Positions 41,955-49,235 of a DNA stretch of 64,000 nt are shown here, one piece after another; within the stretch, counting starts at the first letter, position 1, and every line of letters starts with the position of its first letter. The position numbers and the translations under genes are program-made. A model generated the notes under the pieces. It did not search any database. It was not told the DNA's origin and saw only the letters and a program-made list of their open reading frames with translations. The DNA comes from Paenibacillus montanisoli (GTDB lineage: Bacteria; Bacillota; Bacilli; Paenibacillales; Paenibacillaceae), in assembly GCF_003268025.1 (NCBI RefSeq), contig NZ_QLUW01000005.1, forward strand, positions 372,001 to 436,000. Direction: 5' to 3'.

Positions 41955-43508
41955 TCACTCTTTAATCAGACTTAACAACGCCATTGCCTCTTCATGACCT
42001 GGATCAAGCACTAGTAACTCGCGCAAGTAATTCAATGCCTCTTTGACTAACTCTAACTCAAAACAACAAATAGCTAGACAATAGTATACGGTCGATACGA
42101 CTTCATCTTGTTCTTCAAGAATCGATATTTCCAAAAACCGTTTGGACTCCTCGTACATGCTCATCTCAAACAGTACCACACCCGCATCAAGCGCAAGATC
42201 GTAACGCTGCTCCATGACGTAGTACGAGGACCACATCTGCTGTATGCCTGTCAAAAGATCCTGCTTTTCTTCATCATTCATATCCGAAATTAGACTAGAG
42301 ATCCGCTTCGCGCTTTGAATGAAAAATTCCGCATCGTATCCGCCCAAACGCCAAAAACTTAAGATTTGTTGCAGACCCATGCTTTCTAAATTGCGATCTA
42401 CCCATACCTTCATGCTAAAAAATTCGTCAGGTCCAAAGCGTTCGATAAACCGACGATAAGCTAATCTCGTTTGGGAATAGCCCATCGTTTGTTCCAAATT
42501 GAGAATGCAACCAACATTAATACTTTTATAATGATGCGGTGGAAATAACGCCGCTGCTCCTCTTTGTTTAAAGACATATTGAATCGCATGGTAGTTTGCC
42601 GTTAAAGAAAAGCTGCCGTGCAGGATCAGCTCCGGCGGCTCTGCGGATTTCCAGTTATCAAGCAAGTGATTTCCTTTATCGGCCGTGACTAATAGAAATC
42701 CATTCTGCGACAACTTGTTTAGTCGCTCTAAGCAATTCAATCCTACGACAGGGAATAAAACGTACGAATCTTCGAGTTGCTCCTTATAGACGGCAATGAC
42801 ATCACGGTATGGATAGATTTCTTGTTCGTACTCCGGCGCCAACCGATGCTCATAACTTAAAACGATTTGATCTAGTAATTCCGATGGTTTCATTGAATCA
42901 TGATGCTTGAGATATTCGACGTTCACGTCCGCTTCATAAATCTGTCCATCGCCTATATAAAGCAACTCTTGTGGGATGCTGTCAAAAAAGTAGTTGGCAA
43001 CGATGACTAACGGTTGTTGTAAGTCACCTTGACGAATCATTTCGTCTGACAGTACGAGGTTCAGGGATATATCATGGATAGCATCAAACCGCGAGAAGTC
43101 CAGAATCCCCTCGGCAATAAAGGCTTGCAGAGCGGGATGATCCTTCCAAGCCCGAACATTGTTCATCGCTATGTCCGTCATCACATAACGGAACGTAGGC
43201 AATACGATCCCTGCGTAATCCCTCAACCGGCATAACTCGCGCAACACATGGTAAGCAAATCGCCCGGCTCCCGCTCCAAGCTCCACGATCATCACGGGCT
43301 CCGAACCATATCCCTTATTCGCCCGATCTTGAAGAAAACCAAAAATCATTTCTGCATATGCGGTCGCGATCATCGGATTGCTCGTTATGTATTGCGGCAC
43401 TTGATCGTTGTTCCAAGCCTTCAATCCTTCTTCTTCGTAATATTGCCTCTGTAGGACCCATATCGGTGCATCGCTGAAGCGATAACGCTGTTTTTGATTG
43501 ACTGTCAT
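41955..43508 (-). CDS. SAM-dependent methyltransferase with C-terminal TPR region
   Basis: A 517-residue protein. The N-terminal 300 residues resemble the MidA/NDUFAF7-type methyltransferase group: MIVELGAGAGRFAYHVLREL (motif I, about 78-97), a YVMTDIAMNNVRAW segment (about 118-131), and VIVANYFFDSIPQELLYI (about 178-195), where MidA has its N-E-L-F-D-A-L-P motif. From about 420, helical pairs (LALDAGVVLFEMSMYEESKRFLE; VYYCLAICCFELELVKEALNYLRELLVLDP) look like tetratricopeptide repeats, suggesting binding to a partner protein. Its target is unknown; it might be a protein arginine methyltransferase like NDUFAF7. It fills almost the whole segment between site C and the true rlmH end, in a low-G+C background. 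Confidence 0.72.
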   Translation of the reverse strand: MTVNQKQRYRFSDAPIWVLQRQYYEEEGLKAWNNDQVPQYITSNPMIATAYAEMIFGFLQDRANKGYGSEPVMIVELGAGAGRFAYHVLRELCRLRDYAGIVLPTFRYVMTDIAMNNVRAWKDHPALQAFIAEGILDFSRFDAIHDISLNLVLSDEMIRQGDLQQPLVIVANYFFDSIPQELLYIGDGQIYEADVNVEYLKHHDSMKPSELLDQIVLSYEHRLAPEYEQEIYPYRDVIAVYKEQLEDSYVLFPVVGLNCLERLNKLSQNGFLLVTADKGNHLLDNWKSAEPPELILHGSFSLTANYHAIQYVFKQRGAAALFPPHHYKSINVGCILNLEQTMGYSQTRLAYRRFIERFGPDEFFSMKVWVDRNLESMGLQQILSFWRLGGYDAEFFIQSAKRISSLISDMNDEEKQDLLTGIQQMWSSYYVMEQRYDLALDAGVVLFEMSMYEESKRFLEISILEEQDEVVSTVYYCLAICCFELELVKEALNYLRELLVLDPGHEEAMALLSLIKE

Positions 43509-43568
43509 TAAAACTTATCCTGCTCTCTGAGATTGTTGAACCTTGGGGGCTTCTATATTATCTCCAAT

Positions 43569-43598
43569 AATTTGCGTCATTTATGATACGGTTCACCG
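43569..43598 (-). repeat. rlmH 3' end, site A (native target)
   Basis: The true end of rlmH (codons GEPYHK-TGA) and the 8 bases after the stop. Site B repeats 28 of these 30 bases; sites C and D repeat the core. Confidence 0.75.
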
Positions 43599-44056
43599 CG
43601 GTTAATCTTCACCGCCCGATACACCTGTTCCAGCAACACCAGCCGCATGAGCTGGTGCGGCAAAGTCATGCGCCCGAAGCTCAGCTTCTGCTGGGCGCGC
43701 TTCATCACGGCGGGCGCGAGGCCGTTGCTCCCGCCAATAACAAAAGCCACGTGGCTCCGCCCATACGTGGCTAATGAATCGAGCTGGCCGGCGAGGTCCT
43801 CGCTCGACCACAGCTCCCCGTCCAGCGCCAGCGCGATCACATGCGCATCCGGCTTAATAACCGACAGCAAGCGCTCCCCCTCGCGCTCGCGGACCATGGC
43901 CTCCTCGGCGGCGCTCATCGTCTCGGGCGCCCGCTCGTCCGGCACCTCCGTGAGCGTGAGCTTCACGTACGGACCAAGACGCTTCGCGTATTCGGCGATG
44001 CCGAGCACGAGATATTTTTCCTTCAGCTTCCCGACGGCCGCAATCTGAATATGCAT
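43577..44056 (-). CDS. rlmH: 23S rRNA pseudouridine(1915) N3-methyltransferase RlmH
   Basis: A 159-residue SPOUT-class methyltransferase, the standard RlmH length. It opens [27 protein letters not shown], has the knot motifs [17 protein letters not shown] and [16 protein letters not shown], and closes [20 protein letters not shown] then RGEPYHK. It methylates pseudouridine 1915 in helix 69 of 23S rRNA. Its 3' end is the known integration target of SCC elements in staphylococci (orfX). It starts three bases after the stop of its CxxH/CxxC partner gene. Confidence 0.97.
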   Translation of the reverse strand: MHIQIAAVGKLKEKYLVLGIAEYAKRLGPYVKLTLTEVPDERAPETMSAAEEAMVREREGERLLSVIKPDAHVIALALDGELWSSEDLAGQLDSLATYGRSHVAFVIGGSNGLAPAVMKRAQQKLSFGRMTLPHQLMRLVLLEQVYRAVKINRGEPYHK

Positions 44057-44059
44057 CGG

Positions 44060-44227
44060 CTACACCACCAAATACTCGGCAATGTGGTCGCACATCTCGC
44101 ACGTGGCCGGCGCTTCCCAAGCCGTGAATTTCGTCTTCACCAGATCCACGATATCAGGTGCATCCTCGTACTCATCCACGAATTTATCAATGGCCAGCTC
44201 CACATGCTCTTTGCATACACAATACAT
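44060..44227 (-). CDS. CxxH/CxxC small protein
   Basis: A 55-residue protein with Cys3, Cys5-x-x-His8 near the N terminus and Cys43-x-x-Cys46 followed by His48 near the C terminus: the pattern of the CxxH/CxxC protein family that accompanies rlmH in Bacillales. The four residues would bind a metal, probably zinc. The start ATG (44225-44227) has GGGGGAT upstream. Function is unknown; the conserved pairing with rlmH suggests a role around ribosome maturation, which is inference. Confidence 0.85.
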   Translation of the reverse strand: MYCVCKEHVELAIDKFVDEYEDAPDIVDLVKTKFTAWEAPATCEMCDHIAEYLVV

Positions 44228-44282
44228 CGATCCGATCCCCCATACTAGTTATGTTCCACATAAGCATCCACTCACGCAAAGA

Positions 44283-44331
44283 GATCAGCCCGTCGTAACG
44301 CAAGCCAACACTTGGCCTGCACGGGCTGATC
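44283..44331 (-). terminator. Terminator of the htrA-type gene
   Basis: GATCAGCCCGT / ACGGGCTGATC stem with a second inner stem and TCTTT after it on the minus strand; 19 bases past the protease stop. Confidence 0.75.
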
Positions 44332-44349
44332 CGCATTGCGACTATACCG

Positions 44350-45732
44350 TTATTCTTCCGTCTTCTCCGTCAGCTTAAACGTTGTCGACAGCTTCTCGCC
44401 GTTACGGTAGAAGGTGATTTCAATCTCATCGCCGATCGATTTCTCGTAGTACAAATACTTGCGCAGCTCCATCGTACTGCTGATCGACCGGTTATCCAGC
44501 TTCACGATGATATCGCCAAACGCCAGTCCCGCTTCCGCAGCCGGACCGACCGCCTGCAGCACGATGACGCCTTGGTCGACGCCCTCCGGCAGCTTCAGAT
44601 CGCCCTGAGGAAGCGCGATGCCCTCGTCTCCGCCCGGCACAATGCCTTCGCCGGATTCGGAACCCGCTGCTTCATCATCGGAAGAACCGGCATCAGCACC
44701 ATTGCCGCCGGCATCAGGCAACGCAGCCGCAGCCTGCTGGGACAAATACACCTCAAGATCCATCGTATACACGCCTAGATAAGGGCGTTTCACTTTCCCA
44801 TACTCCAGTAAGCTTTGCACAATCGGCATCGCAATATGCGAAGGAATCGCGAACCCGACGCCTTCCACGCCGTACTCGGCGATCTTCATGCTGTTAATGC
44901 CGATCACGTTGCCGTCCAGATCGATCAGCGGACCGCCGCTATTGCCTTGGTTAATGGACGCATCGATTTGAATGACTTCCTGTTCCCAGTCGTAGTTGCC
45001 ATCCTGGCTAAGCGAGATAGGAATAACCCGCTTCGTCTTGCTCACGATGCCCATCGAGAGCGAGTCGCTCAGACCGAGCGGATTGCCGATCGCCATGACC
45101 CATTGTCCGGCACGCAATTCATCCGAGTCGCCGATTTCCGCCACTTCGTCGATACCGTCCGCATCGATCTCCAGAACAGCCAAGTCCGTGATCGCATCCG
45201 TTCCGACAATCTTCGCCTCGCGCGTCTCGCCGGTGCTCAGCACCGCTTTAACGGCAGCCGCACCTTCAATAACGTGATTGTTCGTAATGATATGCGCTTT
45301 GCCCTTCACCTTCTCGAAAATAAAGCCGGAACCAACCGCTGCCTGCTCCAATTCGGAACCTTCCCCTGCATCGGTGCCTCCGTCAGCCGCGCCGTCCTCA
45401 ATCTGCGCCTGCTCATTGATAATGCTGACGACGGCCGGACGCATCTTCGCCGCGGCGGAGATCGTTTTCTCCAGCGGATCGCCGCTCATTCCGACGTTGG
45501 TGACACCGGATACGGCCGAAACCGCTTGCTCGCCGCGCTCGAAGCCTGTGAACAAACCAAACGCCAACACGACCGCGAGCGCACTTACCACCGAAGAAGC
45601 AGCCGCCATGCGAACGGGTGTCCAAGTCCAGCGGAAGCCGCGTTTGCTGAACGATACATCGCGGCTGCGGCCTGTCGACCGAATGCGGCGCGAGACACGC
45701 GTGGAATAAAAATCATCATCAAATAAGCTCAT
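44350..45732 (-). CDS. HtrA/DegP-type membrane serine protease
   Basis: A 460-residue protein: cytoplasmic basic N terminus, one membrane helix (about 42-62), an extracytoplasmic trypsin-like domain with the triad His (ITNNHVIEGAA), Asp (TDLAVLEID) and Ser (NQGNSGGPLIDLDG), and a C-terminal PDZ domain (GVIVLQAVGPAAEAGLAFGDIIVKLDN). Between protease and PDZ lies an acidic Gly/Asp/Ser/Glu-rich insert of about 40 residues that is unusual. It corresponds in position to YycK/HtrC at the end of the wal operon, and degrades misfolded secreted proteins. AGAGGAG precedes the ATG. Confidence 0.92.
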   Translation of the reverse strand: MSLFDDDFYSTRVSRRIRSTGRSRDVSFSKRGFRWTWTPVRMAAASSVVSALAVVLAFGLFTGFERGEQAVSAVSGVTNVGMSGDPLEKTISAAAKMRPAVVSIINEQAQIEDGAADGGTDAGEGSELEQAAVGSGFIFEKVKGKAHIITNNHVIEGAAAVKAVLSTGETREAKIVGTDAITDLAVLEIDADGIDEVAEIGDSDELRAGQWVMAIGNPLGLSDSLSMGIVSKTKRVIPISLSQDGNYDWEQEVIQIDASINQGNSGGPLIDLDGNVIGINSMKIAEYGVEGVGFAIPSHIAMPIVQSLLEYGKVKRPYLGVYTMDLEVYLSQQAAAALPDAGGNGADAGSSDDEAAGSESGEGIVPGGDEGIALPQGDLKLPEGVDQGVIVLQAVGPAAEAGLAFGDIIVKLDNRSISSTMELRKYLYYEKSIGDEIEITFYRNGEKLSTTFKLTEKTEE

Positions 45733-45860
45733 CTATAATCGCTCCTCTCGATACCTTCCGGGCATCAGAGATCATTATTTTACGAATCTAGGAATGATAT
45801 CGGTAGAACAGTCTACAATAATAATAGAAACCTTTAATCAAAATGAAGGAGCGAATCCCA

Positions 45861-46094
45861 ATGAAGCCGAGAACCTCCCGCGCCTCATCGCAAGCCTTGG
45901 ATCATCTCAATCTGGTAGCCAAGCTGGCTGACCTCAAAGAGGATCATTACCGTGCCTTGCTCACCCTCAGCGCAATCACCGAGCTGCTTATCGAGAAAGG
46001 ACTGCTTGCCCCGGAAGAGCTCGAACGCAAAATCGCCTCGCTCGACAGCGAGATGGACGAGCTTATCGCCTTCTCACTTCATCCCATGCCGTAG
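45861..46094 (+). CDS. Small helical hypothetical protein
   Basis: A 77-residue protein on the opposite strand to the surrounding wal genes. It is almost entirely helical and probably forms a coiled coil (LNLVAKLADLKEDHYRALLTLSAITELLIEKGLL then ELERKIASLDSEMDELIAF). The ATG at 45861 has GAAGGAG 9 bases upstream. Its 3' end overlaps the end of yycJ by 32 bases. I cannot name a family; the clean ribosome site and amphipathic pattern support a real gene. Confidence 0.65.
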   Translation: MKPRTSRASSQALDHLNLVAKLADLKEDHYRALLTLSAITELLIEKGLLAPEELERKIASLDSEMDELIAFSLHPMP

Positions 46095-46869
46095 ACCGGT
46101 CATGGTACGTTTCCCGCAGCGGATGCTCGTCCTTCTTGAAGAAGAAGCCATTGTTCTCCAGAATGCCGTTCACCGTCAGCTTGGCCAAATCCATCATGTT
46201 ATGATCCAGGCTGAGATGTGCCAGATACACCCGCTTCGTGCGGTCCGTCATGAGCTGGCAGAGCGCCTCGCCCGCCGCTTCATTGGACAAGTGCCCAATA
46301 TCGCTCAAGATCCGGCGCTTAATGTTCCACGGATAACGCCCCATCCGCAGCATATTCACGTCATGGTTCGACTCCAGCACCAGCACGTCGGAATCTTCAA
46401 TCATCGCTCGCACTTTATCGCTCACGTAGCCAAGATCCGTTGCCAGACTCAGTTTCACATCATCATCTTCAAAAACATACCCGACCGGCTCGGCCGCATC
46501 ATGCGAAATCGCATACGAGGTCGTCCGCATCGCGCCGAATTTCGCCGTCTCGCCCGTTTCCAAGATCACCCGCTGCTCGCATGTAATCTGGCCGACGTGG
46601 CGCTCCAGCGCGCCCCATGTCGCTTCATTCGCATAAATCGGCACATTGTGCTTTCTAGCGAAAGCGCCAAGTCCTTTTATATGATCAGAATGCTCATGCG
46701 TTACGAGAATCGCATTGATCTCATGACCGGCCACGCCTCGCTCCCGCATGAGCTCCTCGAGCCTTTTCGCGCTCATACCAGCATCGACGAGAACGGTCGA
46801 ATCCTCGCACTGCACGATCGTGGCATTTCCTGTCGAACCGCTCCCCAGTACCGTAAATCGAAGTCCCAT
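46063..46869 (-). CDS. yycJ: Metallo-beta-lactamase-fold hydrolase YycJ (WalJ)
   Basis: A 268-residue soluble enzyme. It opens MGLRFTVLGSGSTGNATIVQ, as WalJ does, and has the metal site THEHSDHIKGL (about 53-63), further ligand His/Asp residues, and LSLDHNMMDLAKL near the end. WalJ is a 5'-3' double-strand exonuclease-like protein linked to replication or mismatch repair. I choose the ATG at 46867-46869, which gives the family's N terminus; a frame from 46902 is longer but unlike it. It closes the walRK-yycHIJ run; the next gene in line is the HtrA-type protease. Confidence 0.92.
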   Translation of the reverse strand: MGLRFTVLGSGSTGNATIVQCEDSTVLVDAGMSAKRLEELMRERGVAGHEINAILVTHEHSDHIKGLGAFARKHNVPIYANEATWGALERHVGQITCEQRVILETGETAKFGAMRTTSYAISHDAAEPVGYVFEDDDVKLSLATDLGYVSDKVRAMIEDSDVLVLESNHDVNMLRMGRYPWNIKRRILSDIGHLSNEAAGEALCQLMTDRTKRVYLAHLSLDHNMMDLAKLTVNGILENNGFFFKKDEHPLRETYHDRSTAWDEVRRR

Positions 46870-46905
46870 GCTGCTCAAAACCTGCCCTTTCCCCATAACC
46901 AACGC

Positions 46906-47625
46906 TTATTCCGTTACAACTTCCCCACTGATGGCATTCATGTAATACTGTCCGCCATCCTCTAGCAGCACGCGCCATGTCGGCGCCGATACCTGGATAT
47001 CCGATTCAAAGATCTGGCCGTGATACCCAAGCTTGATCTCTTCGATGACCGCTCCGTTAGGCAGCTGGTTCTCAATCAAGCTGGTCACCACCTTCGTGGC
47101 CGACAGCACCGACTGCGAAACCGCATCCTGCGGCGGCAGCAGCTCAATTAGGTCCTGCTTGAATGCAATGATCTTCTGATTCTTGTAGAAAAGCTCCAGC
47201 TTCACATCGAACATCGGGCGCCCTTCGGCCATCCGGTACAAAATAAACTCATTCTCATACACCGGGCCCAGCGCGTAATTTTTAAGCTCCGGAATGATGC
47301 CGCCAAGGCTCTCCTCCAGCTCCTTGGTTTCGAAGACCACTTTGCTGTCCACCGGCTCTTTCAGTTCGTGCCGCACGCCTTTGCCAAGCTGCTTTGTTTT
47401 GACCCTGTAGGTAAGGTCGCGCAGAGCAGGCGTCTCCGAAGGAATGCTCGTACTGAGCTTAATTTTCTTCTCCTCCATCATCGCCTGCGTCTCCGGCCGC
47501 AAATCGCTCACATCCGCGCTCGTCCGCAGCCCCTCCCGGATATTGGACCAGAGCTGATAACCAAGCACGAGATTCAGCAATAAAAATGCAAAAATCAGCA
47601 CACTCTTCGCCCTGCCCCAGTCCAT
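46906..47625 (-). CDS. yycI: WalRK regulatory protein YycI (WalI)
   Basis: A 239-residue protein with a short cytoplasmic N terminus, one membrane helix (KSVLIFAFLLLNLVLGYQLW, about 7-26) and an extracytoplasmic domain. The opening MDWGRAKSVLIFAFLLLNL is the standard YycI start. With YycH it forms a membrane complex that restrains the WalK kinase. GAAGGAGATG precedes the ATG. A gap of about 170 bases separates it from yycH, longer than usual for this operon, with no gene in it that I can see. Confidence 0.93.
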   Translation of the reverse strand: MDWGRAKSVLIFAFLLLNLVLGYQLWSNIREGLRTSADVSDLRPETQAMMEEKKIKLSTSIPSETPALRDLTYRVKTKQLGKGVRHELKEPVDSKVVFETKELEESLGGIIPELKNYALGPVYENEFILYRMAEGRPMFDVKLELFYKNQKIIAFKQDLIELLPPQDAVSQSVLSATKVVTSLIENQLPNGAVIEEIKLGYHGQIFESDIQVSAPTWRVLLEDGGQYYMNAISGEVVTE

Positions 47626-47798
47626 CCCTTCATCTCCTTCCGCGCCATCGCGGCAGCTGCACTACCGGCTGCCCGGCTTGTTCATGATATCGTCTGCCTT
47701 CGCCCGATAGACAGAACCGTTATTACCGGTTACCGTTCCCGCAGCATCATTGCCTCGCTCATGCCGCTTGCTTCGGCGCCGGATTTCTCCGAGCTTGC

Positions 47799-49235
47799 CT
47801 AGCCGCCCAGATGCCCATCCAAGGGCCCGCCGCTCAGCCGCGCGATGCCGCCCGAGCCGACGATACTGTCCGGCTCAACGCTATCTTGGTTGGCCTTCTG
47901 CAGCGGTGCGCCGCCCGGCTCGCCCGGTCCCGGCTTATAACCGCCCGGGATCGCCTGCAATAACGTCTTCTGCGAGCCGTCCCGCAAGCGCACAGCCCAA
48001 ACCGGCTCCAGCTTCATCACGTTCTTCTCCGCCGCAACGGAAAGCAGCGCCGGGAAAATCGCGGTCACGTCCTGCTTCCGAGCATAGTTCTCGAATGCGC
48101 TCTCCAGCATGTCGCCGCCAGGCAGCCATCGGACATTCCGCTGCTTCGGCTTCTTCTGCAGCGTCAGCAGAGAACGTTCATATTCCGATACAACGCCCTG
48201 CTGTACGCGCAGCTTCATGCTCCCGAACACGAACGGCTCCTGCGGAATGATCGGGAACGAACCGTAGTACTGCTGAAACCGCAGCACCTGCACGCTCTCG
48301 AAAGTCCCTTCATGCACGAAGCGATGCATGCCATCCCAGCCGCCGTGATCATTAATGAACTGGATCGCTGCATATACATCTTGGCTCTTGTTATCATCCT
48401 GTCCCTGGACCGACACCGGGTCGGTGTAATTGATCCATCGACCGTTCTGCTCCACCTGCAAGCCGCGTTTGCCATCCGTATAGATCTGCGATCCGCCCTG
48501 GTCGCTGATGACCCGCGTCACGCCCGGATCGAAGAACAAGTACCGCTGCATCTGCTCCGGCGAGTAGCTATCGTAGCCGACCACCGACTGCATCGCTTCC
48601 ACCGGTCCGTCCGCGGTGTAGATATCTTGGCCGAGCCTCCGGTAATTCGTCTGATATTCGCCGTAACCGACGTACATCTGCACGTCCTGGGCGGTCAAAT
48701 CCGCTTTCACCGATTCATAGACGGTCAGGCCGTCTCCGCTGAAGAAGTACGTCCGCACTTCATCCCGGTCGCTGCTCTTATAAATCCAAATCCGGTTCAC
48801 GACGTCATCCATGAACGTCGTATCGCCTTCGAGCTTCAACACCTTGCTTAGCAGCTCGACCGGAACGCCCCGCCCGAACCGCAGCTCGAGCCCTTGGTCG
48901 CGGTCGCGGATTTCATCCCAATCGACCACAACGGCCGCGCTCCGCTGAAAGCCTTTAAACTCCCGGCTTTTAATTTTGCCGAAAATCAGATTATAAAAAT
49001 TGGATGCTGGGTAAAGAAGCGTATGCTTTCCTTTGCCCAAGTGCAGAACCATATCCTCCGGAAAAATAACGTTCTCTACTTTTTCTTCCTGTCCCATCGG
49101 CTCCGCCGGCACGTAATCTTGCTGCGGTATTGTCGTTACGCCAAGACCGGGCATGCTGTAAGCGAGCAGATAGCTTTGAATCAGGCTGAGAATAACAAGC
49201 GCCGTAAGCACCCACGTCTTCAGCTTATCCATCAT
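47799..49235 (-). CDS. yycH: WalRK regulatory protein YycH (WalH)
   Basis: A 478-residue protein with one N-terminal membrane helix (about 7-27) and a large extracytoplasmic region. [26 protein letters not shown] is a typical YycH start. It negatively modulates WalK together with YycI. The C terminus is a Gly/Pro-rich disordered stretch (about 430-478). Its start overlaps the walK stop (ATGA), so translation is coupled. Confidence 0.92.
   Translation of the reverse strand: MMDKLKTWVLTALVILSLIQSYLLAYSMPGLGVTTIPQQDYVPAEPMGQEEKVENVIFPEDMVLHLGKGKHTLLYPASNFYNLIFGKIKSREFKGFQRSAAVVVDWDEIRDRDQGLELRFGRGVPVELLSKVLKLEGDTTFMDDVVNRIWIYKSSDRDEVRTYFFSGDGLTVYESVKADLTAQDVQMYVGYGEYQTNYRRLGQDIYTADGPVEAMQSVVGYDSYSPEQMQRYLFFDPGVTRVISDQGGSQIYTDGKRGLQVEQNGRWINYTDPVSVQGQDDNKSQDVYAAIQFINDHGGWDGMHRFVHEGTFESVQVLRFQQYYGSFPIIPQEPFVFGSMKLRVQQGVVSEYERSLLTLQKKPKQRNVRWLPGGDMLESAFENYARKQDVTAIFPALLSVAAEKNVMKLEPVWAVRLRDGSQKTLLQAIPGGYKPGPGEPGGAPLQKANQDSVEPDSIVGSGGIARLSGGPLDGHLGG

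Larger units (their letters stand above)
39973..43598. mobile_element. Putative rlmH-targeted composite insertion region
   Basis: A stretch bounded and subdivided by four copies of the rlmH 3' end (sites at 39973, 41720, 41873 and 43569). All four translate on the minus strand as Glu-Pro-Tyr-His-Lys-stop, with synonymous differences, as expected from separate insertions of elements that each restore the rlmH end. Staphylococcal SCC elements use exactly this target (core GAAGCATATCATAAATGA) through Ccr serine recombinases. No ccr gene is present here, so these would be passengers moved in trans or decayed remnants. Cargo: a methyltransferase-TPR gene, truncated gene pieces, and an arsR-SRPBCC-DUF6526 operon. 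Confidence 0.6.

Noticed and set aside
41751..41975. A plus-strand frame with a hydrophobic stretch resembling a sensor kinase N terminus
   Set aside because: Minus-strand reading of the same DNA gives a convincing ABC ATPase start with a ribosome site and an rlmH-type end, so the plus-strand frame is more likely fortuitous.
44815..45726. A 303-residue open frame on the plus strand
   Set aside because: Antisense to the HtrA-type protease, His/Arg-rich composition typical of a shadow frame in GC-rich coding DNA.
45952..46965. A 337-residue open frame on the plus strand
   Set aside because: Antisense to yycJ and overlapping the small 77-aa gene in another frame; no domain or ribosome site.
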